The translations under genes were made by a program, and so were the position numbers. The notes beneath the pieces are model-generated. The model searched no databases, had not been told where the DNA came from, and saw nothing but the letters and a program-made list of their open reading frames with translations. DNA of 64,000 bases from Styela clava. Lineage: Eukaryota; Chordata; Ascidiacea; Stolidobranchia; Styelidae. Location: positions 21,417,083-21,481,082 of the forward strand of contig NC_135258.1 in assembly GCF_964204865.1 (NCBI RefSeq), given 5' to 3'. Below, one piece after another: positions 37,997 through 49,036 of the stretch (positions are counted from its first letter, which is position 1; the number at the start of each line of letters is the position of its first letter).

Positions 37997-38399
37997 AATG
38001 GCGGTACAGTACAGAAATACAACGTTTACTCGAGCCCTTTGCTCCAAAAAAGAGTAGATAAAAGCAGCCACTGACTGACTGTAAGCTTCTCAGACTTACT
38101 TCGCTGTCGAAGTTACCGTACCCTCTCAGCCCAGCAACAGCGGTTGTGTGAACGACCGCGACAGCAAGCAGCCCTTCGAACCGGCGGAAACTACGCATAG
38201 TTCAGTAATTGCAGGCCGGGATTTTTTATTTGCACGCTCGATTTCTCGCGGAAAAAAACAGAGTTAAGACAGAATCACAGATTCTATTTTATGATTTTTG
38301 AGTTCCGCTTTCAATAAGCTTCTGCTGAACTGTGTTGTAAGATACCAGTAAAGATAGTCTATGATCGGACTCGCTCTGGTCTGCGAGTGATGGGAGTCG

Positions 38400-38700
38400 A
38401 ATGGCCCTTTCCCCGACCTTTGACCCCCGAAATTTTTTTTCCATACTTTATCATTGCAAAATTTTCGGAGCTATTTTAAGAGTGCTTTTGCGAGTTATTG
38501 CCTGTAAAATGGCGTATGAGTTTCAAATCATCATTATGATTCATCGCATACAACAATCTGTTTTTTAAAAGTACCGGTAAAGAATTTTAGCCTAGTCTAT
38601 CACAGCTATTTCTACACTAATTTTTTACTACTGTAAATAAATTAAAACTCCTAGTAAGACAAAGTGATCATTGAATTATCTGAATTATATTTAGGTTTCC
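38400..38700 (+). repeat. Left arm of inverted repeat pair
   Basis: Matches 40560-40862 in reverse complement. Anchors: GACCTTTGACCCC, ATACTTTATCATTGC, TTTTGCGAGTT, TTAGCCTAGTCTATCACAGC and AGTGATCATTGA. Confidence 0.75.
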
Positions 38701-40206
38701 AAAACACAACTGGAAACTAACGAATAGAGTTCAAAAACGCTAAAACGAGGTAATGTTTACGACCACGCTAGAAAAATCTGTCTGAGCGGATGCGAAAAGG
38801 AAGATTCATGGTTCATCAAGGAAGAAAGGTCCATGGTTTGGTGCAGCTCCAAAACAGCTTTGCTTTGGTAGCAGTTTTCTGCCTCCAACACTTCCGTTAA
38901 AGACATTCGGGGAAAGTCTTTTATGAGGATAGCACTGCTCTATACACACATACTATAAATTTCGGGGAAGATATTACTCTACTCCAGGGGTCAACTCCGT
39001 GTTAACGAAATTTTGAAATGGAATCATGCATGCGAATTGAAAAATATGACTCTTCAAATTACTTGTGGTCAAATTTGAATATTCCTCGTGGAAGTCATTT
39101 GCACCCACGTACATTTGCAGTTTGCACCCGTATTTTGAACCCACGACAATTGCACCTACGGATATTTGAACCCATACTAACCCTGTCCCTAACCCATGGA
39201 TTTTAGCACACGCATATAGATTGAACCCGCTGATATACCGGTGCAAATGTATGGGTTTAAATGTACGTGGAGAGAGAGATTTTATTATTTCGTCAACCAA
39301 AAAACGTAAAAAATAGTCATCAGTAAAATAGCACTAGCAAAAAAAATTTTTTTTTGGTATGGACAGGAGGAAGCGATACGACCATACGGTCATCGAAGTC
39401 AGCTCCCACCATATATGCTGATTTTATTAAGGTAACACTGAAAGATGACCAGTGACAAAACTACTTAAACTATTACATTAATATTTTTACAATAAAATTC
39501 TGAATAAAATTAGGAGACTCGTGGGTAAATGCATTGTTATGAGTATTTTTAAAAGAAAGGAAGTAGAAGAAAACAATAAAGGAAGGGGGGTGTCCTATGT
39601 TAATCTAAAGCGACCTGAATAATGCTATGGAAATTTAATATTTAGCTGAAAACTAAATTCATAAATTCAATTGGGCTTGAAACGATAATAAATAGAAATA
39701 ATAAATAATTGGATATATATAAACAGTGGATCAGGGACAAAATTTTAATGTGACGAGAAAGTGCAGCTATGCAAAATAAATTTATAAGTGAAACTGAAAT
39801 TATGTTCATTCGTCTTAGCAGGCAGAACTTTGATTTCATATTTATGAAGATTTCTGGATGTGTCGGCTGGTGTATTTGAAGCAATTGACATCACATCTGG
39901 TTCACTGCGTCGGTGCCTTCTTGCAACAATAACAAAGAAGAATTTTAGTTGAAAATAGTAATCACGCATTAAAGAATCTTTTGCACTCCCTGCTTGAAAT
40001 TTCGTTTCTTTGTAACACGTGTTCATCGAAGCGATAAGAGTGTGAAACGTTCTCTCAAAATTTTTTGAAATTTCTCTCTTCTTACCGGCGTAGGGTCGAA
40101 CGGTTTGCGCATAAGTCATTTGGGCGCGTTTTAGTAGGAAAACGCGAAAATAAGCTTTTTAAAGAGATATTGGGGAGTGTTCCTTGCACGTTCGGTTAAC
40201 TCAGGG
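38701..40206. other. Spacer between inverted repeat arms
   Basis: Contains a CAGGGGTCAACTCC hAT-like start at about 38986 without a partner. At 39090-39250 irregular repeats of TTGCACC, ATTTGAACCCA and GGTGCAAATG occur in both orientations. The minus-strand frame 39745-40119 (124 codons) has no recognised domain and I do not call it a gene. Confidence 0.4.
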
Positions 40207-40559
40207 GTCTCAAACTCAATTTACCTGGGGGCCGCCGAGACGGAGCCTTAATGAGTCCGGGCCGCATCCGTTTTTTCACAATAAAAGCATTAAACTTAAA
40301 AAGTTAAATCTTTTTCTCTATTTTTCTATACATGTCAAAAACATAAATGTAAGTAATTCCGCGATGGACCTTCCCCCGATCATCTACTTCCTTGTTTATT
40401 ACGTAACATGGGCTAATCAGCAAGACGCAAAAAGTGACGTAACAATAGACTTTTTCGCAAACGCTCAGACACTTGTCACTCAGAAAGATTTTTAGGCATG
40501 TTTGTAAACATTATCTCGTTTTTGCATCCTCGTTTTGTTAGTTTTGGGTTGTGTTTCAG
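40206..40559. mobile_element. Left end of a truncated hAT-Charlie-type element
   Basis: Starts CAGGGGTCTCAAACTC near 40204, followed by GGGGGCCGC and GGGCCGCATCCG, typical subterminal blocks. No matching right end was found before the inverted repeat arm, so the 3' limit given is arbitrary. Confidence 0.55.
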
Positions 40560-40862
40560 AAATTCAAGTATGAATCAAAGAACTCAATGATCATTCTAAT
40601 TGCTTGGGCGTCGTAGCTTATTTGCCGTAATCAAAAATTAGTCTAGAAATAGCTGTGATAGACTAGGCTAAACTTCTTCATCGGTAGGCCTACTGTTGAA
40701 AAATAAGTTGTTGAATGTTTTGAATCAAAATGATGACGTGAAACATATATCCCAGTTTATAGGCTTCAACTCGCGAAGCCACCTCTAAAATGAGCACCAA
40801 GAATTTGCAATGGTAAAGTATAAGAAAACTTTCTTCGGGGTCAAAGGTCCATCGAATACCAT
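40560..40862 (-). repeat. Right arm of inverted repeat pair
   Basis: Reverse complement of 38400-38700, diverged but collinear over about 300 bases. Outer ends of the pair are 2.46 kb apart. Confidence 0.75.
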
Positions 40863-41350
40863 GCCTACAGGTACGGTACTAGTAGATTACCGTACCGCAT
40901 ATTCCTCTCGAGGGATAGATTATAAAAATATTTCGTTTTGCCCTACTTGTCCTGATCATATATTAAATCGATTCACTAATCGGGAAAATGTCATCCCGAC
41001 AAATAGATTTGATTACTTTTCTTATTCTATATCAACGGGACTTCTGCTGCTGCATTACCACTCATAGAGATTTTAAATTGGGTTTATATTTTATAACTTC
41101 CAGAGAAAACTACTGGTTTCATCTTTCAGGCTACTCATATTACAAGACTCAAAAAAGTTCATAACCTAGAACTAAGATTCACAAGCATATGTAGATAAAA
41201 ACATGGAGAGTAATGCAGTTGCAAAGTTTTTCAGTCACGCAATAGTTCTTTTTCTGCACTCCTCTCTTGTATTCCCCTACCTAATTACTTATATTTCATT
41301 CGAAATCAATTTATAACAGTAATTTAGCAAGTAACTCGAGCCAACATAAG
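40863..41350. other. Unassigned DNA
   Basis: A short GTACGGTAC-rich patch lies at 40868-40905. Nothing else recognised. Confidence 0.4.
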
Positions 41351-41358
41351 CTTTACAA

Positions 41359-42179
41359 CAGTGGTTCTTAAAGTATGGGTCGCGACCCAAACATGGGTCG
41401 CGGAAGGTTTAAAAATGGGTCGCGACAAGGTCGTCAATGCAAGGGCAATCTAAGAGGAGAAGGAAGAATTTTCAGCTTTCCCAATGTTTCAATTTAGCTT
41501 CTAAACTCTGGTATTTAAAAATAATGAAATATCAAATTTCATTCACGGAAAGAACTGTCTTGAGCTCATTGTTACATCACAATTCTGATATGCCAGTCAC
41601 GTGTATTACTTTTATGGTATCGGTAACCATGCTTGTCGTTGTGTTGACCGCGTGGACGACGCAATGAAAAAGCTCGCTTCTCGACATTAGATTATTAAAT
41701 ATCTAGAGAAAATGTGACTTCATCTTGAGGCACCATTTACCGCGAACGAAGCAGTGTGTGCACATTTGATGAGTAAAAAGTTGTATATATTGCGAGAGAT
41801 ACCGAAAGCCAGCTAGGATGTCGTGTTTGCGACGGACAGCGGACGCCTTTTCTGCTACAATTCGCGACAAGGCACTTGTGCGAGCGAGGATATTTGGCAC
41901 TGGCGGTTATCAAAACTAAGCTCGCAATCGCCTCGATACCCGTGACAACTTGCGTATTTCGTTAAGTAAAATAGAGCTGTGTATTGAAGATATAATGAAA
42001 AGGAAATTTCAGTTTCATCAATCTCACTGAGTCAATGGACTGTTTCTAATAAATAGTTGTCTGTATTTGAGTCAAACTGTACTAACATTAAAAACACATT
42101 TTGCGTTGTTTAGGATTGGGTCGCGAGTATTCATAAAACTCAGATTTGGGTCGCGCTCGAAAAAGTTTAAGAACCACTG
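41359..42179. mobile_element. hAT-Charlie-type MITE, 821 bp
   Basis: Left end CAGTGGTTCTTAAAGTATGG, right end TTTAAGAACCACTG, with GGGTCGCGACCC-like subterminal blocks at both sides. Exact 8-bp duplication CTTTACAA (41351-41358 and 42180-42187). No transposase frame. Confidence 0.92.
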
Positions 42180-42187
42180 CTTTACAA

Positions 42188-42490
42188 CTTCATAAATCAA
42201 GCAAAAATGGTGGCACAGACGAACTATATTATGTAAGAATGAAGCAAAATGAATGCGGCGCCCTTCTCAAAAGCCCACTCGTTGGTTTCGTCATGATATA
42301 TTTCTGTGTAGCCGTACGCCATGAAAAGACAATAAGAGTTGAAATAAGTAACGGATTGTTAAAAAAACGATAATGAATAAGCGGACACCGAGTTTCATCA
42401 GATAATTCAGAGTCTTGAAACACTTTATCTAAAGGAGAATGATCTCGTTTCCGAGGCCTCGCTCGCGTGCCGAATAAATGGGCTCGCGTC
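42188..42490. other. Short unassigned gap between MITE and SINE
   Basis: Overlapping short frames on both strands, no recognised content. Confidence 0.4.
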
Positions 42491-42682
42491 CTGTTTTCAG
42501 AAGCATGGACTTGATAGTGGAGAAACCGTAACCTATCTGCGGTTACGTGATCGGTGTCGAGGAGTCCAGCAATCAATTCGCACATAATTATCCTCATGGA
42601 ATTCCTTCTTGCGAACCCACACCGGATAATCAGAGGTACGATGGCTTGGGTATTCCTAACGGTTAGCAGGGATGCGGCATAC
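42491..42682 (-). mobile_element. tRNA-derived SINE copy, 3'-truncated
   Basis: Minus strand. Runs from the GCATGGACTTG body region through GGTTACG, the AGGAGTCCAGCAATC region and a diverged B-box to the GTATTCCTAACGGTTAGC head. Lacks the 3' tail. Confidence 0.72.
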
Positions 42683-43093
42683 CAGCGAGATCTCTGAGAA
42701 AAGTTGCGGGTGTACGACTGAAGCTGGTATACTGAAACTACATAGCGTTGAATTACGCTATGAATTACGTTGAATTAGAAATATTAACGATATTGCAAAA
42801 AAGGGACAGAGTAAATATAAAACATCCTTGAGAACTCGAAAGTTTGTGATTTTGGATTAAGTTTGTAATTTGGGGATCATTTGAAAATGTTTCTACCGAG
42901 GCTTTCCATTCTGAGCAAAGTCACAAGACGAAGTCATAAATGATTCACAAATCTATTATTTTCCGAAGTACCGAACGCTCCACGGTTTGAAATCGTCTGC
43001 CTAATTTAGTACACTATGCGTAAGATGGTGGGCTATGGGGTTGGTACCCATAATCTAATAGCTAACGAAACGCTCTAACTCTAACCCATATGT
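42683..43093. other. Unassigned DNA
   Basis: Contains a short local repetition of GTTGAATTACG near 42750-42775. Otherwise nothing recognised. Confidence 0.4.
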
Positions 43094-43406
43094 CAGTGGT
43101 CCCAACCTTTTATGGCTCGTGGACCTCTTCCGGAATCTTTTAGCCCTCGTCATCCCCTGTTTATCATTCCACTGGTATTTATAGTGGTATTTTGATGGGT
43201 ACATTTTAAATCCCATTATGTTCAAACACTACGTGCTCAACAGAAAACAACCTTTGAAATAACCCTCTCGGGCAATGAAACTAAGAATAACGAGGGGGTT
43301 TCTTGTAAAAGGAAAAGTAAAATCTGTTTTGCGTGTAGCATTGTGTCCCCCTCCAAATGTCTGTGGCTCTCTTGCTGGGTCACGGGCCCCCGATTGGGAA
43401 CCGCTG
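43094..43406. mobile_element. hAT MITE, 313 bp, without clear target duplication
   Basis: Starts CAGTGGTCCCAACC with GGCTCGTGGACC just inside, and ends GGGCCCCCGATTGGGAACCGCTG (split as GGGCCCCC and TTGGGAACCGCTG). The flanks CCATATGT and CACTAAGC do not match, so the duplication has decayed or one end was rearranged. Confidence 0.75.
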
Positions 43407-44129
43407 CACTAAGCCATCGCTCACCGAAAAACACCGCTCGAATAGTTAGATTTCTGTGATTTGAGTTACGCACAAAAACAAATTTATCTGTACACAAGTG
43501 AACCACAAATCTCAAACATACATTTCCTACTAACGATCCTGAGTCACTCTTACCATATTTAATTACAAACTTCTGCACGACAAAAATGGCATATGTGGCA
43601 TCTCTATTACAAAGCCCCACCAAAAAAAACATCCGCGCCAACGCTTAAAATAAGAAAATTAGTGATTGTCCAGTTAGGAATTCAGATTGCGGTGGAAATT
43701 CAAATCAATACTAACCCGAACCCCAACTGGGTGATTAGTAATTTGTTATGTTAAAACGGGGCGACATTTTTTTTCTCAAATCTCACATTTTTGCATCAGC
43801 GGCGGGGATTTGTACAAAAGATTCCACCACATATGAACCCTTGAATGTACAATTGCTAATCTTGATTCATTAGTCTACCTATGTATGATACAAGGCTATT
43901 TCCTCAAACGGCCTGTCTTCTTATGCATTCTATCAATTAACTTCAGAACAAAACGCCCTCTTACATGGATTCGTGAATAGCACAGATCCAGCAACGGACT
44001 CCTTATGAAAGAGTGAATATCCGCCGCATTTTTATCTGTAGCTGTATCTCGGAAACTCAAGGTAGTTTCGGAAATTCCCAGCCGTCCTGTTATGATGATG
44101 TTGGTATGGTACCCATAATCGGCGGTGTG
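43407..44129. other. Unassigned DNA
   Basis: Minus-strand frames reaching 43641 and 44135 have no motif I recognise. Possibly older repeat DNA. Confidence 0.35.
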
Positions 44130-44236
44130 GCGCATCCCGACCTGGACACCGGACCAGAGGCGTGGTCCGCCACATGATTAAACTGTCTTTTCGGCTATCC
44201 TTTTCCCCTGGGATAATATAATATGTAAATTTATCC
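44130..44236 (+). mobile_element. SINE body-tail fragment
   Basis: Plus strand. CCCGACCTGGACACCGGACC matches the body, and TTTTCGGCTATCC, CCCTGGGATAA and ATGTAAAT match the tail. Confidence 0.6.
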
Positions 44237-44649
44237 TATAATCAAATGGGAATTTAGGCACGTTTTTCTGAAATATCAATGCCCAACGACCGCCATACGT
44301 CGTACTAGTGATCAACGGTTGCCAAATAATAGACTAAACAAATGCATATGAAATCCAACCGATGAAAAGTTTAATAAATCATTGAAACAAAAATAAAATA
44401 TCCCATTGTAACTTACACTCCAAATGAACCAAAAACACAATGACAAAAAAAAATTTCAGCATGCAGTTTCTTTCACAGTGTATGGCGGACAGTAAAGAAA
44501 CATTTCAAAATACGTATTCAAACCATTTAGTTTTAAGACACATATTCGCTAATTTTGAAGACAGCCAAAACGTTTCATTTACAATTCGATAATTATATAA
44601 AAACATTAGAGTCCATTATCAGGGAGTAATCAAATCATCCCACCGACCA

Positions 44650-44940
44650 TTGATGAATCTCTGAATATTCTTCAGTTGTAACCTCCCTCCCAGACCCATC
44701 TGGGAAGGAGATTCTTCAGTTGGACTCACCTGGAGGGGGGAGGGGGTTTGGGGGATTCTTCAGTTGATCACGTCTCACAACTGAAGAATATCCCCATCCC
44801 CTAACCCGATAATACCAGTTGATCCTTCATTTGACCTGGACTAATTATTTGGTGGGGTTAGATGGTCTTAGTTGGGTTGGATATACTACAGTTGGTCTTA
44901 GTTGGGGTGGAGATTCTTCAGTTGATCCCATTAATGAATC
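44650..44940. repeat. Irregular minisatellite built on ATTCTTCAGTTG
   Basis: ATTCTTCAGTTG occurs at about 44665, 44711, 44755 and 44908, with an inverted copy (CAACTGAAGAATAT) near 44780. G-rich or GTTGGTCTTAGTTGGG-type filler lies between. Non-coding. Confidence 0.75.
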
Positions 44941-45542
44941 AAAATGAATACTTGATAATATATGCAAATTAAACTTATTAAAAACTACTTTTTCGTCACG
45001 TCTGGAACTTTATTCCATAGGTTTTTTTGTACTAATTGTGCACACGATCGTTACTTTTAGAATGTATAGGCGAGGAGTCAAAATAGACTTGCCAAGTCCT
45101 GGCCATATCACACATCGATTTATAATTTCAGTTTTGTTCCAGATTTTTTCTATTGACAGAACTGTATGTTCTTCATAAACTAATATTACACCAAATGGTA
45201 TGGAACAATTAATTAGTAAACCAAGATCGGCTTTATATATCAAGTGAACGGCCTATTTTATAAACATATGAAATAGAAACATAAACATACTAATGATTGC
45301 ACATAAAAAAGACAAAATAATTATTAGAGGACCTTATAGTGTGCCAACTTTAGTATGGACACCCAAATTTAGTATGAATCTTGATGATAAGAAATCAAAT
45401 GAGCTATTATCAATCTCTGGATAGCGCATAAGTCAAACAAAAATAAAATATATGAATGAACAACTAAAGAAAATGGTGCAACAAGAAAGTATGACTGAAA
45501 TAAGAGAAAAAGGGAATAATTTACAGGTAAGCGGTTGCAATA
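44941..45542. other. REXO1 3' flank
   Basis: Probable 3' UTR and beyond. AATAAA on the minus strand at about 45008-45013 is a weak poly(A) candidate. The minus-strand frame 45010-45243 has no recognised domain. Confidence 0.4.
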
Positions 45543-48500
45543 CTATTTGTTAGAAGATGACAATTTACCATCTTCTTCCACTTTCCACAACATTAGTTTC
45601 ATGCATGCTGAGGCATCCTCTGTACTGTCATGCCCTTCACCAGCCATATTTTGTATGACCAGACCCAGAAATTCTGAACAGAGAGTTCGAAGTGCACGCT
45701 TGTATGGGAAACCCCTTTTATGGGGAAAAACAACAGAAGTGTCAATTACTGTCTCATGAATGATTCGTAGAGCGATGAGGTCACTTTCAAGGCTGTGACC
45801 CATTAATATTGTGTCTGCCGAAAATTTTGATAAGAAAACAGCTTGTACATCTCTGATTGTCGTTTTCACATTTGTCATATTGTCTTCGGTTATACCACTC
45901 CATCTTGTGTTATAATCCAGAACTCTCCCACTTGGTTTAACGAGAGTGTCATATATCAATTCACAGTTTGTATCTAGAACGCTTACACGAATCAACTCCA
46001 AACCATTAACGGTATATGACATCTCACAATCCAATGTAAAAATACCAGCATTCCCATCAGATGGAGGTGACTTCATCAATGTCCTAACATAGCCAGATCT
46101 ATCTAATTTGTTGTCTGCATGAACGTGGCTATCACCAACAGTACAACCTTCAGAACCAATTCTTTCTTGGCAGCATGAATATCTTTTCTCCCAACCTCGC
46201 CCTACACGAGTCATATATGCCCTTCCCCAATGATGAACACATTCTTCTTCATGAGCAAAATTACCTTTCTTGTCAAGAAAGAATTCTTTGCCACAGTGGA
46301 CACAAACCTTTTTACTTGTGTTGTTAAAAGGCTTATGCGGTGGGTCGCATTTAAATTCAGCTTTACCTGGCTCATCACAAGGTCTAGGATAACCATTTTG
46401 ATCTAATTGTTCTGGTGTTAAAATATAACGACACATTGTTTCATACAAATCTGAAAGTGTCAATTTTGATTTTTGCTCTCTCTTTTCAATGGTATACCCA
46501 CCTTTACATTTCTTGGTATTGGTATCAAGAAGTCTATCATGTGACATGACTCTTTTGGATTTTTCATTGCTAGTTTGAGAAATTCTATCAGCTTTCTTGC
46601 TGATGCGTTTTTGTGATACAGTTTCTGTGTTTTTTTGTTCAGTTATATTCTTTACTTCACATGCTGGCTTTTCGCGAAGCTTTTTTAGTGTACTCGCTGC
46701 GAGGCTCAGGTAAATATTTTTAGTATTACTTCTCTTTTTAATTTGCTCCTCTTCCATTTGTGCCATAGCATATGCTTTTTCATGATTGTTGTTAAATATT
46801 CTCAAGCATTCATCAATAAAAGTAGTCAAGTATCTTTGCCTAATATTTGTAGGCACTCTACTATATCTATCAACACCAATTCTTGGACGAGATGGTATTA
46901 CATTTCCATTTTTAGTGACAATTGTATCCTTCGATTGGTGTGCAACTCGAGAAACACCCTTTGTAGCGGTCCCGCACACTGTTGGTTCTTCTTTCTTTCC
47001 AGGATACCAAGGATTCTGCTCTATTTTCTTTTCATATTTTGCTAAAGAAGTCATTGGTTTAACTGAACTGTTGATGTTCTTTGCCAATGAAGCCATTTGG
47101 CCACTTAATTTATGTGCTACCCTCGAAGAGCTCGTGGATGTCTCCTTTGTTTTCTCTTGTTCCAAAATTTTGAGACGCTCCATCATTTGCTGAGCGGGAG
47201 TTGAAATTCGCTTTCTGGGAACTAATGGCTTCCGAAGTGAGACTGCTGATATTGAAGCATTAACATGAGCAACTCTGCGCTTCCCTACTGTTGCAGCACT
47301 AGTTTCCTCAACAGTTTCTGGTTTAGTCGTACATTCGATGGACGTATTTGCACTATCTTGCTCATTAGCACTGCTATCACAAGACCCACCCGATTGTTCT
47401 ACCTCTATTGAATCTTCTTGAAATATTCGCAAACACTCTTCGTATCTGTCTCCATTTTCAAGGTCTTTTTCAAGTTCTTTTATCTCATCTCGATCAATAT
47501 AGGTGGCAATATCAATATTTTTGGATGTCACAATTCCATTTTTCTTTTTCATTGACTTCACACCATCTTTGTCTTTTTTTGACATGTTGGGTGACATTTT
47601 ATCATTTTTATTACCAAGCCCACCTATCTTTTTTTTCTTTAAAGTGGAATTTTTATTCTGCTTTTCTATTGTACATTTTGAAGTTATACCAACAACATTT
47701 TTATTACCAGATTTTAAAATTTTAGAAGTTTTATCTGTGGTTGATTTTTTATTTTTCACCTTCAATTTTTTGGATCTTTTTGAAATACTTTTTCGCAATA
47801 TTTCGTCTGATTCATTCAATTCATTAGGATATGTTTTCTTGCTCTCTAAAAAAACAGAGTCATCATCATATACACTTTCATGAACAACACTAACAAAGGA
47901 ATATTCAGATTCCCCAGAATTTTTAATATCAGATGATTCGAATAAAGGTTCGTCCTCTTGGTTTACTTCAAGATCTTCGTTTATCACAAGACCATCTTCA
48001 TCTGCACCTTCATCATTCAGCTCTATTCCGAACTCAGAATATTTATCAATTTTCGATTTCTTATATGAAATTTTAACGTCTTCGCTTGCTGGGTGATTTC
48101 TTTTTTCGGCATTTGAGAGCTTTCTATTTTCTAGAGTAGATGTGCTGTAATTTACAACAGGGTCATATTCCATATCTGTGATGGGTTGTTGAGAATTCAG
48201 TTGATAAATATTTTTTGATTTGTATTTTGGACGTATTTTCTTTACTTTCTTACTTGCTCCCTTTGCGCCATGCAAAACGGATTTCATTACTGTTTCCTGA
48301 CAGTAATCAATTGAATGTTTAGAAGATGTCACACTTGGTGTGTAAAGATTAGCTGCGCTGGTATGTTCATTATATGATAAGTACAGTTCTGGAGTATACG
48401 ACTCATTTATTATAGGATTATACTCATCAATGGATAGTTCACCATTACCAACCCCACTCCCGATATCAGACTTTAGCTTTTCTATAGCATCGTTCACAGA

Positions 48501-48665
48501 TTCTATTGTAATACTCGAATTTGTTACGTTTGCAGCAGAAGTTGAAGGTGCAGCTCGTTTGCTTGGCAATTGATGACGAAAAGGGCAATAAGAACGGGAG
48601 CATCCTTCGCCTCCAGCCTCCGTTGGGCATTCGATACCACTGAAATAACCAGCTGCCTTCAGCAT
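45543..48665 (-). CDS. REXO1: RNA exonuclease 1 homologue
   Basis: 1,040 residues in one exon. I start at ATG 48665 (MLKAAGYF), because REXO1 proteins begin this way and the frame above it opens only on TTG. It starts with a CCCH-like finger: Cys13, Cys22, Cys27, His31. The middle (about 60-700) is low-complexity and Lys/Ser/Glu-rich, including a KPLVPRKRIS basic patch. The C-terminal third has the REXO1 zinc-binding segment CVHCGKEF...ECVHHWG (about 790) and the DEDDh 3'-5' exonuclease domain: FTLDCEM (about 877), GHSLESDL (about 956) and HDSTEDA (about 1014). All five catalytic residues are present. In vertebrates REXO1 is a nuclear protein that binds elongin A; the family trims RNA 3' ends. 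Length is close to the vertebrate protein. A coding region without introns is notable beside the intron-rich protocadherin. Confidence 0.93.
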   Translation of the reverse strand: MLKAAGYFSGIECPTEAGGEGCSRSYCPFRHQLPSKRAAPSTSAANVTNSSITIESVNDAIEKLKSDIGSGVGNGELSIDEYNPIINESYTPELYLSYNEHTSAANLYTPSVTSSKHSIDYCQETVMKSVLHGAKGASKKVKKIRPKYKSKNIYQLNSQQPITDMEYDPVVNYSTSTLENRKLSNAEKRNHPASEDVKISYKKSKIDKYSEFGIELNDEGADEDGLVINEDLEVNQEDEPLFESSDIKNSGESEYSFVSVVHESVYDDDSVFLESKKTYPNELNESDEILRKSISKRSKKLKVKNKKSTTDKTSKILKSGNKNVVGITSKCTIEKQNKNSTLKKKKIGGLGNKNDKMSPNMSKKDKDGVKSMKKKNGIVTSKNIDIATYIDRDEIKELEKDLENGDRYEECLRIFQEDSIEVEQSGGSCDSSANEQDSANTSIECTTKPETVEETSAATVGKRRVAHVNASISAVSLRKPLVPRKRISTPAQQMMERLKILEQEKTKETSTSSSRVAHKLSGQMASLAKNINSSVKPMTSLAKYEKKIEQNPWYPGKKEEPTVCGTATKGVSRVAHQSKDTIVTKNGNVIPSRPRIGVDRYSRVPTNIRQRYLTTFIDECLRIFNNNHEKAYAMAQMEEEQIKKRSNTKNIYLSLAASTLKKLREKPACEVKNITEQKNTETVSQKRISKKADRISQTSNEKSKRVMSHDRLLDTNTKKCKGGYTIEKREQKSKLTLSDLYETMCRYILTPEQLDQNGYPRPCDEPGKAEFKCDPPHKPFNNTSKKVCVHCGKEFFLDKKGNFAHEEECVHHWGRAYMTRVGRGWEKRYSCCQERIGSEGCTVGDSHVHADNKLDRSGYVRTLMKSPPSDGNAGIFTLDCEMSYTVNGLELIRVSVLDTNCELIYDTLVKPSGRVLDYNTRWSGITEDNMTNVKTTIRDVQAVFLSKFSADTILMGHSLESDLIALRIIHETVIDTSVVFPHKRGFPYKRALRTLCSEFLGLVIQNMAGEGHDSTEDASACMKLMLWKVEEDGKLSSSNK

Positions 48666-49036
48666 TTTTTCATTCAAGTATGTTACCTACACAGCTGCAC
48701 CAATAACAAGCTCTGAACAGCAAAGAATTTTGTTAGAATCTATTCCTAATATTTGAATTTTGATGGAAATCTTACAATTTAAATAAGTTTGGAATGTTTT
48801 TCATACTTCATACCTGCCCAGACCAGCATACAGTTTGCAGTTTGACTAAGTGATGATCTGAGATTAGTGAAAGTCTACCTACCGACATTTGGCAGAAAAT
48901 TACAGAATTATATGCTGATATGATAGAGCAAATTACTGGGTAATTAGATTTCATAAAAAATCGAGCATGAGCGATATGAATACTGTTCCTTAGAGCAAAG
49001 ATTTCCATCCTTTTTTGAACCATGAAACACCTATAA
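48666..49036. other. REXO1 5' flank
   Basis: No coding content recognised. The frame at 48808-49101 on the minus strand overlaps a MITE end and is not a gene. Confidence 0.5.

Noticed and set aside
45535-47883. Several plus-strand frames opposite REXO1, some over 120 codons
   Set aside because: Antisense shadows of a well-supported minus-strand gene.
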